Positions 8,670-17,612 of a DNA stretch of 64,000 nucleotides are shown here, piece by piece (position 1 is the first letter of the stretch; each line of letters starts with the position of its first letter). Source of the DNA: RHKX01 sp964497825 (GTDB lineage: Bacteria > Actinomycetota > Thermoleophilia > Solirubrobacterales > 70-9); assembly GCA_964497825.1 (NCBI GenBank), contig CAZCFA010000004.1, forward strand, positions 5,694-69,693, in the 5' to 3' direction. Below the pieces are notes generated by a model. That model was not told the DNA's origin. It was given only the letters and a program-made list of their open reading frames with translations, and searched no databases. A program made the position numbers and the translations under genes.

Positions 8670-9857
8670 CTACTCGATGATCTCGGTGACGACTCCTGAT
8701 CCGACCGTGCGGCCGCCCTCGCGGATCGCGAACCGCAGGCCCTGGTCCATGGCGATCGGCTGGATCAGCTCGACCTCCATCTCGCTGGTATCGCCGGGCA
8801 TCATCATCTCCCGGTCCTCGGGGAGGTTGGCGACGCCGGTCACGTCGGTGGTCCGGAAGTAGAACTGCGGACGGTAGCCGGAGAAGAACGGCGTCTTGCG
8901 ACCGCCCTCCTTCGTCGTCAGCACGTACACCTCGGCCTTGAACTTGGTATGCGGGGTGATCGACCCGGGCTTGCAGAGCACCTGGCCGCGCTCGATCTCC
9001 TCGCGCTTGGTGCCGCGCAGCAGCGCGCCGATGTTGTCGCCGGCCTGGCCCTCGTCGAGGATCTTGCGGAACATCTCGACGCCGGTGATCGTCGTCTTCT
9101 CGATCTGCGGGTGGATGCCGACGATCTCGACCTCGTCGCCGGTGTGGACGACGCCCTGCTCGACCCGGCCGGTGGCGACGGTGCCGCGGCCGGTGATCGA
9201 GAAGATGTCCTCGATCGGCATCAGGAACGGCTTGTCGAGGTCGCGCTCGGGCTCGGGGATGTAGCTGTCGAGCGCCTCGGCGAGCTCGAGGATCGCGTTG
9301 ACAGACTCCTCGTCGCCCTCCAGCGCCTTCAGCGCCGAGCCGCGGATGATCGGCGTCTCCTCGCCGGGGAAGTCGTAGTCGCTGAGCAGCTCCTTGACCT
9401 CCTCCTCGACGAGCTCGACGAGCTCCTCGTCGTCGACCATGTCGACCTTGTTGAGGAAGACGATCACGTAGGGCACGTTGACCTGACGGGCGAGCAGGAT
9501 GTGCTCGCGCGTCTGCGGCGCCGGGCCGTCGGCGGCGGAGACGACGAGGATCGCGCCGTCCATCTGGGCGGCGCCCGTGATCATGTTCTTGACGTAGTCC
9601 TCGTGGCCGGGGCAGTCGACGTGGGCGTAGTGCCGCTTGTCGGTCTCGTACTCGACGTGCGAGGTGGCGATCGTGATCCCGCGCTCCCGCTCCTCGGGCG
9701 CGTTGTCGATCTCCTCGAAGCTCTTGACCTCGCCGCCGGACTTGTCGGCGAGGACCTTCGTGATCGCGGCGGTCAGCGTCGTCTTGCCATGGTCGACGTG
9801 ACCGATGGTGCCGACGTTGACGTGCGGCTTGTCGCGCTCGAACTTCTCCTTGGACAT
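8670..9857 (-). CDS. tuf: translation elongation factor Tu
   Basis: 395 residues, the standard EF-Tu length. GTP-binding motifs are intact: GHVDHGKT (P-loop), DCPGHEDY, and NKVD. The effector segment with ERERGITI is present, as are domains 2 and 3 (RGTVATGRVEQG, TEIIE end). EF-Tu delivers aminoacyl-tRNA to the A-site. It follows fusA after a 140-base gap (9858-9997) that could hold an extra tuf promoter. I found no convincing -10/-35 pair there. Confidence 0.99.
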   Translation of the reverse strand: MSKEKFERDKPHVNVGTIGHVDHGKTTLTAAITKVLADKSGGEVKSFEEIDNAPEERERGITIATSHVEYETDKRHYAHVDCPGHEDYVKNMITGAAQMDGAILVVSAADGPAPQTREHILLARQVNVPYVIVFLNKVDMVDDEELVELVEEEVKELLSDYDFPGEETPIIRGSALKALEGDEESVNAILELAEALDSYIPEPERDLDKPFLMPIEDIFSITGRGTVATGRVEQGVVHTGDEVEIVGIHPQIEKTTITGVEMFRKILDEGQAGDNIGALLRGTKREEIERGQVLCKPGSITPHTKFKAEVYVLTTKEGGRKTPFFSGYRPQFYFRTTDVTGVANLPEDREMMMPGDTSEMEVELIQPIAMDQGLRFAIREGGRTVGSGVVTEIIE

Positions 9858-9997
9858 GTCGCTCTCTCGTGTTCCTCTCTGGGGCTCGTCGCCCGTTCCG
9901 TGTTACGTCTGTTGCTGCTTCTAAGTTTCCGTCTGGCGACGCTGGCTGCGCCCCGTCGACCTGATTTGGGGCAACCGAGGGAGCGTATCGCGATCGC

Positions 9998-12106
<2,109 letters not shown>

Positions 12107-12147
12107 CTGTCTCAGCGGTTCGGGGGTTGCTCGGCGGCTCAGCGCAC

Positions 12148-12169
12148 AGAAAAGGCCCTTTCGGGCCCG
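12148..12169 (-). terminator. Intrinsic-terminator-like hairpin in the fusA leader (possible attenuator)
   Basis: On the minus strand GGCCC-GAAA-GGGCC forms a 5-bp stem closed by a GNRA tetraloop (12154-12167), followed directly by TTTTC. It lies about 40-50 bases upstream of the fusA ATG, inside the probable leader. The position suggests attenuation rather than ordinary termination, because no minus-strand gene lies just upstream. Confidence 0.5.
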
Positions 12170-12209
12170 ACGAAGACTCGATCTCGCGTCAGCGTGCCCG
12201 AGGGCTGTC

Positions 12210-12215
12210 TATGTA
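12210..12215 (-). promoter_or_regulatory. Candidate -10 for fusA-tuf
   Basis: The minus strand reads TACATA in a short AT-richer patch, 104 bases upstream of fusA and upstream of the attenuator-like hairpin. I saw no good -35. It is offered because fusA is cut off from rpsG and needs its own start site. Confidence 0.25.
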
Positions 12216-12349
12216 AGCCCGGTCTCCATCGGCTGGAGCGCGCCCGGCGGAACCCGAGGGGCCCGCGAGCGACGCGGCATGTTAGCAGGGGCTCACGGGC
12301 GGTCAAAGCGGGGATTCGGGACGCCCGCGTCCGTGCGAGGATGAGCGCG

Positions 12350-13351
12350 ATGGACGACGGAAGCTCGATCGAGGTCGTCCGCGGCCGGCTCGAGCCCGCC
12401 GTCGGCGATGAGCTGGTCCGCTTCTGGTCGGCGCACGGGGCGCTGAGCGAGGCGGCGGCCCGCGCCCGGCTGGCCGAGGTCGTCGCGGTCCTGCGCGACG
12501 GCGCCGGGCAGGTGGTCGGGGTCAACTCGGCCTTCGCCGACCGGGTGGCGCTGATCGGCGGCCGCCGCTTCTGGATCTACCGCAGCTTCCTCGCCTCCGG
12601 TCACGCCGCGGGCGCCGCGCCGCTGCTCGCCGCCTGCTTCGAGCTGCTCGAAGAGGAGTTCACGGCGACCGGCCAGGGGCCGATCGGGCTCTGCGTGGTC
12701 CACCGCGGCACCGAGTTCGGCCGCGACGCGGTCTGGCCCGGCGCGGCCGGGTTCATCTACATGGGTCGCGCCGCCGACCGCGCCCTCGTTCACGCCGCCT
12801 ACTTCGAAGGCGCCGCGATCGGCCCCGGCGCCGGCGAGCAGGGCGAGCTCGACCCGGCGCTCGGGCCGGGGCTGCGGATCGAGGTCTATGCCGAGCAGGA
12901 CGAGGTCACCGACGAGGACGTGATCGCGCTGTGGACGAGCGCCGCGGGCCTGACCGCCGAGGAGGCACGGCGGCGGATCCTCGAGGTCCATCTCGTCGGC
13001 ATCCACGACCGCGACGGCGTCGTCGGCATCTCCAGCGCCTACCTGGAGCGCAACCCGCAGCTCGACATGCGGCTCTGGTACTACCGCGCCTTCGTCGCCC
13101 CCGAGCACCGGATGAGCAGCCTCGCTGTGCTGCTCGCGCTGCGCGGCCGCGACCTGCTCGAGAGCCGGTTCGCCAGCGGCGAGGACGTCCGCGGGCCCGG
13201 GATCATCTACGAGGTCGAGAACCCGGGGCTGAAGGCGCACTTCAACCAGGCGCTGTGGCTGCCGACCGAGTTCACCTTCATCGGCGAGAACGCCCGCGGG
13301 GCTCACGTCCGCGTCCACTACTTCCCGGGGGCCACGGTCGCGGGCGGCTGA
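12350..13351 (+). CDS. Tandem-duplicated GNAT-like protein, function unknown
   Basis: 333 residues from the ATG at 12350. An ATG at 12341 is also possible, but its GAGG would touch the start codon. The protein consists of two similar halves. In each, VVGxxSA is followed by a W-Y-R segment (FWIYRSFLASGHAAG; LWYYRAFVAPEHRMSS), an amphipathic helix and a beta strand (FIYMG; FTFIG). This spacing resembles the acetyl-CoA-binding core of GNAT acetyltransferases, with the motif A region best kept in the second half. It is divergent from fusA. Substrate unknown; the GNAT assignment is inference. Confidence 0.6.
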   Translation: MDDGSSIEVVRGRLEPAVGDELVRFWSAHGALSEAAARARLAEVVAVLRDGAGQVVGVNSAFADRVALIGGRRFWIYRSFLASGHAAGAAPLLAACFELLEEEFTATGQGPIGLCVVHRGTEFGRDAVWPGAAGFIYMGRAADRALVHAAYFEGAAIGPGAGEQGELDPALGPGLRIEVYAEQDEVTDEDVIALWTSAAGLTAEEARRRILEVHLVGIHDRDGVVGISSAYLERNPQLDMRLWYYRAFVAPEHRMSSLAVLLALRGRDLLESRFASGEDVRGPGIIYEVENPGLKAHFNQALWLPTEFTFIGENARGAHVRVHYFPGATVAGG

Positions 13352-13485
13352 GCCGGGCGGCGCCGCGGGCAGGGCTTAGAGTGTGAGGCGGCCCGCCCGA
13401 ACGGGCCGGAGAGTCGGGATAGGAGCTTGAGCCGCGTGCACACTTCGGCGGAACGACCGGGCGCCCCGGGGCCGGGGCGGGTGCG

Positions 13486-14985
13486 GTGAAGCGCCGCGAC
13501 CGCCGCGACGACGACGGGGACGGCGCCGGCAAGGGACGCCGGCGACGCTCGCGCCGCGAGCGCGAGCGCTCGCAGCGCGAGGCGCTGGCCCGGGCCCGCC
13601 GCGAGCGCGCCCGCCGGGCGCGCGCCGACCTCGCCGCGAAGGCGAAGGACGAGGAGGAGGCAGGCGGCATCGAGCGAGCCGGCGACGCCGAGGAGGCCGG
13701 CAGCGCGCAGCCGGAGCGCGCCGGCGAGGGCGGGTCGAAGCCGAGGGGCCGGCGCCGGCCGCGGTCGGAGGCGAAGGCGAAGCCGGCCACCCGCAAGAGC
13801 GAGAAGCAGAAGGCAACGGCGAAGCCGGCCGCCCGCAAGGGCGAGAAGAAGAAGGCAGCGGCGAAGCCGGCCGCCGGCGAGGGCGAGAAGGCAGAGGCGA
13901 AGCCGAAGCCCGCCCACCGCGAGGACGAGAAGACGAAGGCGCGACCGGAGCCGGCCGACGAGGATGATGGCGTGAAGGACGAGGGCGGGCCGGCGGAGCG
14001 CGGCGGCCGCAAGCGCCCGAAGGCGGTCGCCGAGCACGGCAGGCCGCGGCGGCGGCGCTCGCCTGGCGACGGTGGCGGGGGCGAATCCGGCCGCGGACGC
14101 GCCGGGGGCCGCGTCAAGCGTGGCGGCGACCGCGCCGGGGGCCGCGCGAAGCGTGGCGGCGGTCGCGCCCGGGCTCGGCTCAAGCGTGGCGGGGCCCGGG
14201 TCAAGCGCGGCGGCACGGGCGCGCTGGTCGCGCTCAGGCGCGGCGCGGCTGAGACCGCGTCGCGCGCCCGCCGGGCGGCACCGCGGCTGGGCGCCGCCGC
14301 GTTCGGCCTGGTCGTCGCCGCCTTCGCCGCCTTCTTCACCGGCCTCGGCTACGTGCTCCGGGCCCTGATCGCCGTCTGCCTGCTGCTGGCGCCGCCACTG
14401 CTGACGGTGCTGCGGCTGGCCCGGCGCGCGATCGACGCGCTCTCGCGCCAGGTCACGCCGACCCGGGCGCTTGCCGTCGTCGTCGCCGGCGCCGCGGTGC
14501 TGCTCGCGCTCTCGCAGTTCGCCGACTACCGCAACATCTCGATCGGCAACGATGCCTACGCCGACGGCCTGCAGACGATCGCCCCGGCGCCGGTCCGCGA
14601 GACCGCCGCCACCGGCAGCGCCCACTCCTACCTGATGGTGCCGCTGGCCGCGATCGCGCTGGTCCTGCTCGGGGCGGCGCTGACCGGCCGCTGGCGGCTC
14701 TGCCGGCTGATCGCGCTCGCCGGCCTCGTCGCGATCGCCGTCGGCCTGATCCACGATCGGCCGGCCGGGCTCGACGTCGGCGCCGAGGCGCTCGCCTACA
14801 GCGGCGTCGAGGCGACGCTGCTCGGTGGCTTCTACGCGCAGCTCTTCTCCGGCCTGCTGCTGACCCTCTCATCGCTGCTGCTCGGCCGCGAGCTGCGGCT
14901 GGCGGGCGCCCGCGGTCGCGCTCGCGCCCGCGCCTTCGGCGGCTGGCGCCGGCGCGACCCGCGGGTCGGGGGGGCGAGCGCTTGA
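13486..14985 (+). CDS. Membrane protein with a long charged N-terminal domain containing RGG-like repeats
   Basis: 499 residues from a GTG at 13486. Residues 1-165 are Arg/Lys/Glu/Ala-rich, with irregular KPA-containing repeats (EAKAKPATRKSEK, TAKPAARKGEKKK, AAKPAAGEGEK). Residues ~190-250 carry repeated GGRxKRGG units. The C-terminal ~220 residues have about five hydrophobic segments, with a soluble loop (FADYRNISIGNDAYADGLQ) between two of them. The stop overlaps the next gene. I recognise no family. The tail could sit in the cytoplasm and bind nucleic acid or acidic polymer, which is inference. Confidence 0.7.
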   Translation: MKRRDRRDDDGDGAGKGRRRRSRRERERSQREALARARRERARRARADLAAKAKDEEEAGGIERAGDAEEAGSAQPERAGEGGSKPRGRRRPRSEAKAKPATRKSEKQKATAKPAARKGEKKKAAAKPAAGEGEKAEAKPKPAHREDEKTKARPEPADEDDGVKDEGGPAERGGRKRPKAVAEHGRPRRRRSPGDGGGGESGRGRAGGRVKRGGDRAGGRAKRGGGRARARLKRGGARVKRGGTGALVALRRGAAETASRARRAAPRLGAAAFGLVVAAFAAFFTGLGYVLRALIAVCLLLAPPLLTVLRLARRAIDALSRQVTPTRALAVVVAGAAVLLALSQFADYRNISIGNDAYADGLQTIAPAPVRETAATGSAHSYLMVPLAAIALVLLGAALTGRWRLCRLIALAGLVAIAVGLIHDRPAGLDVGAEALAYSGVEATLLGGFYAQLFSGLLLTLSSLLLGRELRLAGARGRARARAFGGWRRRDPRVGGASA

Positions 14986-15563
14986 GCCGCGTGCTCCGGG
15001 CCGAGCTGGTGCTGCCGCTGACGATCGCGGCGGCGGCGGCGGTCGTCGCGGCCTCGGAGTTCATGACGACGTTCGAGTTCACCGCCGCGGGCCAGGTACA
15101 GGCGGTCTCGGTCGCCTCCGATCGCCACGGCTACGCGCTGCTGATCCTCGCCGCGCTGACCGTCGCCGGCACCATCTACGCGATCATCACCGGGCTGCGG
15201 TCGGTGGCGATCGCGACCGCGATCCTCGGCTGCGCGGCACTGCTGCTGTTCCTCGTCCTCGACCTCCCCGACGCCGGCAGGGCCGGCCCGCTCGACGACG
15301 ACCCCGGCCTCTACTTCGCCGACGCGCGGGCCGATCCCGCCGCCGGCTTCTGGCTCGAGGCGATCGGCACCGTCGTCCTCGGCCTCGCGACCGTCGCCTT
15401 CGCGACCTTGAGCAGCGCCCAGCTGCGCGCCCCCGCCGAGCTGATCCGCTCCCGCCGCCGGGCCGCGAGGGAAGCGGCGGCCGAGGCGGAGCAGCCCGGG
15501 CGCGATGCGGAGCCGAAGTCCCGCCCGAGAAGCCTGCTCCGTCGCCTCAGCGGCAACGGCTGA
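14982..15563 (+). CDS. Four-helix membrane protein, partner of the upstream gene
   Basis: 193 residues from a TTG whose bases overlap the preceding stop (TTGA). The first hydrophobic segment (VLPLTIAAAAAVVAASEFM) is followed by a soluble loop and three further hydrophobic segments. A charged C-terminal tail (RSRRRAAREAAAEAEQPGR) ends the protein. The coupled start and the similar loop plus helix layout suggest a two-subunit membrane complex with the 13486 gene. No known family recognised. Confidence 0.7.
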   Translation: MSRVLRAELVLPLTIAAAAAVVAASEFMTTFEFTAAGQVQAVSVASDRHGYALLILAALTVAGTIYAIITGLRSVAIATAILGCAALLLFLVLDLPDAGRAGPLDDDPGLYFADARADPAAGFWLEAIGTVVLGLATVAFATLSSAQLRAPAELIRSRRRAAREAAAEAEQPGRDAEPKSRPRSLLRRLSGNG

Positions 15564-15570
15564 CGGTCGC

Positions 15571-15593
15571 CGCAGGCTCGCTCGACGCCTGCG
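15571..15593. terminator. Hairpin after the membrane-protein pair
   Basis: CGCAGGC and GCCTGCG form a perfect 7-bp stem with a 9-base loop, 8 bases past the plus-strand stop. It is the first of two hairpins between this operon and the convergent rpsG. Confidence 0.5.
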
Positions 15594-15595
15594 TC

Positions 15596-15628
15596 GGGGA
15601 TCGCTCTCGCAGACCGCGACCGATCCCC
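15596..15628. terminator. Bidirectional terminator candidate between convergent genes
   Basis: GGGGATCG (15596-15603) pairs with CGATCCCC (15621-15628), with an inner TCGC/GCGA stem (15607-15610, 15616-15619). The pairing is symmetric, so it could end transcripts from either side. There is no T tract. Confidence 0.5.
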
Positions 15629-15727
15629 GGTGTAGAGCCGGAGCGACGCGGCGGCCCCTGCGCGCGATCGTTGCTCACGTCGCCCGGCGGACGCCGTGCC
15701 CGCCGGTTCAGCGCGGGTGGCCGGCGC

Positions 15728-16195
15728 CTACCAGCGGTAGTGGGCGAACGCCTTGTTCGCCTGCGCCATCCGGTAGATGTCGTCCTTGCGCTTGTAGGCG
15801 CCGCCCTGCTGGGAGCTGGCGTCCATGATCTCGCGCGCGAGGCGCTCCGACATCGACTTCTCGCCGCGGTTGCGGGCGAACTGGACGAGCCAGCGGACGG
15901 CGAGGGTGCGGGCGCGCCGCTGCGGCACCTCGACCGGCACCTGGTAGGTGGCGCCGCCGACCCGCCGCGACTTCACCTCGAGGACCGGGGTGAGCTCGCG
16001 GATCGCGTCGTCGAGGACGTCGGTCGGGGTGCGGCCGCTGCGCTCGCCGACCACGGCGAGCGCGTCGTAGACGATCCGCTCGGCGGTCGACTTCTTGCCG
16101 TCGAGCATGACCTTGTTGATGACCTGCTGGACGAGCCGGCTGCGGAACCGCGAGTCGGGCGCGGCGACGCGGGTTGTGGCGCGGTTGCGACGCAC
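15728..16195 (-). CDS. rpsG: 30S ribosomal protein S7
   Basis: 155 residues from a GTG at 16193-16195, 2 bases after the rpsL stop. It contains LVQQVINKVMLDGKKSTAERI, the GGATYQVPVEVPQRRARTLAVRW region and a KRKDDIYRMAQANKAFAHYRW end. S7 nucleates the 30S head and contacts E-site tRNA. The usual next gene, fusA, is 3.6 kb further on, beyond three plus-strand genes. Confidence 0.97.
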   Translation of the reverse strand: MRRNRATTRVAAPDSRFRSRLVQQVINKVMLDGKKSTAERIVYDALAVVGERSGRTPTDVLDDAIRELTPVLEVKSRRVGGATYQVPVEVPQRRARTLAVRWLVQFARNRGEKSMSERLAREIMDASSQQGGAYKRKDDIYRMAQANKAFAHYRW

Positions 16196-16197
16196 CG

Positions 16198-16593
16198 CTA
16201 GGAGGCCTTGACGCCGTACTGGGAGCGGGACTGCTTGCGCTCGGCGACGCCGGAGGCGTCGAGCGTCCCGCGCACGACCTTGTAGCGGACGCCGGGAAGG
16301 TCCTTGACCCGGCCGCCGCGAACGAGCACGACCGAGTGCTCCTGGAGGTTGTGGCCCTCGCCGGGGATGTAGGAGGTGACCTCCATCCCGTTCGTCAACC
16401 GGACGCGCGCGACCTTGCGCAGCGCCGAGTTCGGCTTCTTCGGCGTCGCCGTGTAGACCCGGGTGCAGACGCCGCGCCGCTGCGGGGCGGCGATCCGGGC
16501 CTTGCGGCCCTGGCCCGACTTGAGGCCCGGGGTCGCGACCTTCTTGCGCGGCGCCTTGCGGCCCTTGCGAACTAGCTGGCTGGTGGTCGGCAC
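16198..16593 (-). CDS. rpsL: 30S ribosomal protein S12
   Basis: 131 residues from a GTG at 16591-16593 (MPTTSQLVRKGRKAPRKKV). It shows the signature TPKKPNSALRKVARVRL and DLPGVRYKVVRG, with the lysines linked to streptomycin response intact. S12 sits at the decoding centre. A candidate promoter lies immediately upstream, so the mRNA may have almost no leader. A longer in-frame reading to 17562 overlaps the plus-strand HAD gene and was rejected. Confidence 0.98.
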   Translation of the reverse strand: MPTTSQLVRKGRKAPRKKVATPGLKSGQGRKARIAAPQRRGVCTRVYTATPKKPNSALRKVARVRLTNGMEVTSYIPGEGHNLQEHSVVLVRGGRVKDLPGVRYKVVRGTLDASGVAERKQSRSQYGVKAS

Positions 16594-16601
16594 GGCGCGG
16601 A

Positions 16602-16630
16602 ATGGTAGCGAGCGCGCGAATCGATGTCGC
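16602..16630 (-). promoter_or_regulatory. Candidate promoter of rpsL-rpsG
   Basis: On the minus strand GCGACA (16625-16630) and TACCAT (16602-16607) are separated by exactly 17 bases. The -10 lies only 8 bases before the rpsL GTG, which points to a leaderless or near-leaderless transcript. Confidence 0.45.
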
Positions 16631-16662
16631 CGCGGCGATGATCCGCGACCGCGGCGGTGACG

Positions 16663-16668
16663 TAGGAT
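16663..16668 (+). promoter_or_regulatory. Candidate -10 upstream of the HAD gene
   Basis: TAGGAT lies 8 bases before an ATG (16677) that opens a 22-codon reading frame leading into the HAD gene. The -35 is not recognisable. Confidence 0.3.
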
Positions 16669-16676
16669 CCCCGCCC

Positions 16677-16745
16677 ATGCGCACCGTTCCGCAGTCCGCC
16701 AGCCGGGCCGATCGCAGCCCGGACGCGATACCTCACCGCTGGTGA
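16677..16745 (+). CDS. Possible 22-residue upstream peptide
   Basis: ATG at 16677 opens MRTVPQSASRADRSPDAIPHRW and stops at 16743-16745. The stop overlaps a GTG (16742) that opens an 8-codon frame, whose stop in turn overlaps the HAD GTG at 16765. Two successive GTGA overlaps could couple translation through to the HAD gene. In GC-rich DNA this may be chance, and there is no homology evidence. Confidence 0.25.
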   Translation: MRTVPQSASRADRSPDAIPHRW

Positions 16746-16764
16746 TCGCGACCCCGAGCGCGCC

Positions 16765-17256
16765 GTGAGCGCCGCTGACAAGCCCGTCTGCGCGGTCGAC
16801 GTCGACGGCGTGATCAGCCTGTTCGGCTTCGAGGGTCCGACCGGGGACGCTCCCTGCAAGTTCCAGCTGCTCGACGGCATGGTGCACTGCATCGCGCTCG
16901 AGGCCGGCGCCCGGCTGCAACGGCTGCTCCCCCATTACGAGCTGGTCTGGGCGACCGGCTGGGAGGACCGGGCGAACGAGTACCTGCTGCTGATGCTCGG
17001 GCTGCCGGCGCTGCCCGTCCTCCACTTCGGCAGCGCCGTTCGATTCGGCAGCGCCCACTGGAAGCTCGGACCGATCGGCGAGTACGCGCGCGGGCGGCGG
17101 CTCGCCTGGATCGACGACTCGCTCGACGAGAGCTGTCGCCAGTGGGCCGCGGCCCGGCCCGAGCCGACGATCCTGGTCGAGACCGAGTCCGCGGTCGGGC
17201 TCACCGACGCTCACGTCGAAGCGCTGCTCGATTGGGCCACCGGCAACGCCCTCTAG
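16765..17256 (+). CDS. HAD-superfamily hydrolase-like protein
   Basis: 163 residues from a GTG. The HAD motif I is present as CAVDVDGVISLF (DxDGV, near residue 11). A WATGWE segment is in the motif II position (about residue 64) and AWIDDSLD in the motif IV position (about residue 116), as in small HAD proteins of the RNA-repair-associated type. It could be a phosphatase. The substrate is unknown. It is divergent from rpsL and is followed by a small membrane protein. Confidence 0.75.
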   Translation: MSAADKPVCAVDVDGVISLFGFEGPTGDAPCKFQLLDGMVHCIALEAGARLQRLLPHYELVWATGWEDRANEYLLLMLGLPALPVLHFGSAVRFGSAHWKLGPIGEYARGRRLAWIDDSLDESCRQWAAARPEPTILVETESAVGLTDAHVEALLDWATGNAL

Positions 17257-17271
17257 ACTGACTGCCAGCAC

Positions 17272-17571
17272 ATGGACTCGGGAGTGGAACTGATGATCTT
17301 CATGGGCCTGATCTTGAAGATCCCCGTGCTCGCGGCCTGCTGGCTGATCTGGCATGCCGTCCGCGCCGAGCCCGACCCGGCCGAGTCGACCGACGGCGAC
17401 GGCGGCGGCGGCAACCAGCGCAACCACTTCCGGCGCGTCCGCAAGCGGCCGCCTCCGGGCCCGCGCCGGGGGCCCCACACCCCGGACTCGCTGCCGCTGC
17501 CGTGCCCGGCGGAGAACGACGGGCTGCGGGTCACGCGCGCGCCGGCGCGGCTTCGCGAGCACCAGGCCTGA
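17272..17571 (+). CDS. Small single-pass membrane protein
   Basis: 99 residues. One hydrophobic segment (LMIFMGLILKIPVLAACWLIWHAV, about residues 7-30) is followed by an Asp/Gly-rich stretch and a basic, proline-rich tail. A TAGACT -10-like hexamer lies at 17254-17259, 12 bases before the ATG and overlapping the HAD stop. Function unknown. Confidence 0.6.
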   Translation: MDSGVELMIFMGLILKIPVLAACWLIWHAVRAEPDPAESTDGDGGGGNQRNHFRRVRKRPPPGPRRGPHTPDSLPLPCPAENDGLRVTRAPARLREHQA

Positions 17572-17612
17572 GCGGCGGCCCGCCGCGGCCGCATCGGGCA
17601 GACTGCTGCCGC

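Noticed and set aside
9858..9997. Separate tuf promoter in the fusA-tuf gap
   Set aside because: I could not find a -10 with a plausible -35; the gap remains unassigned.
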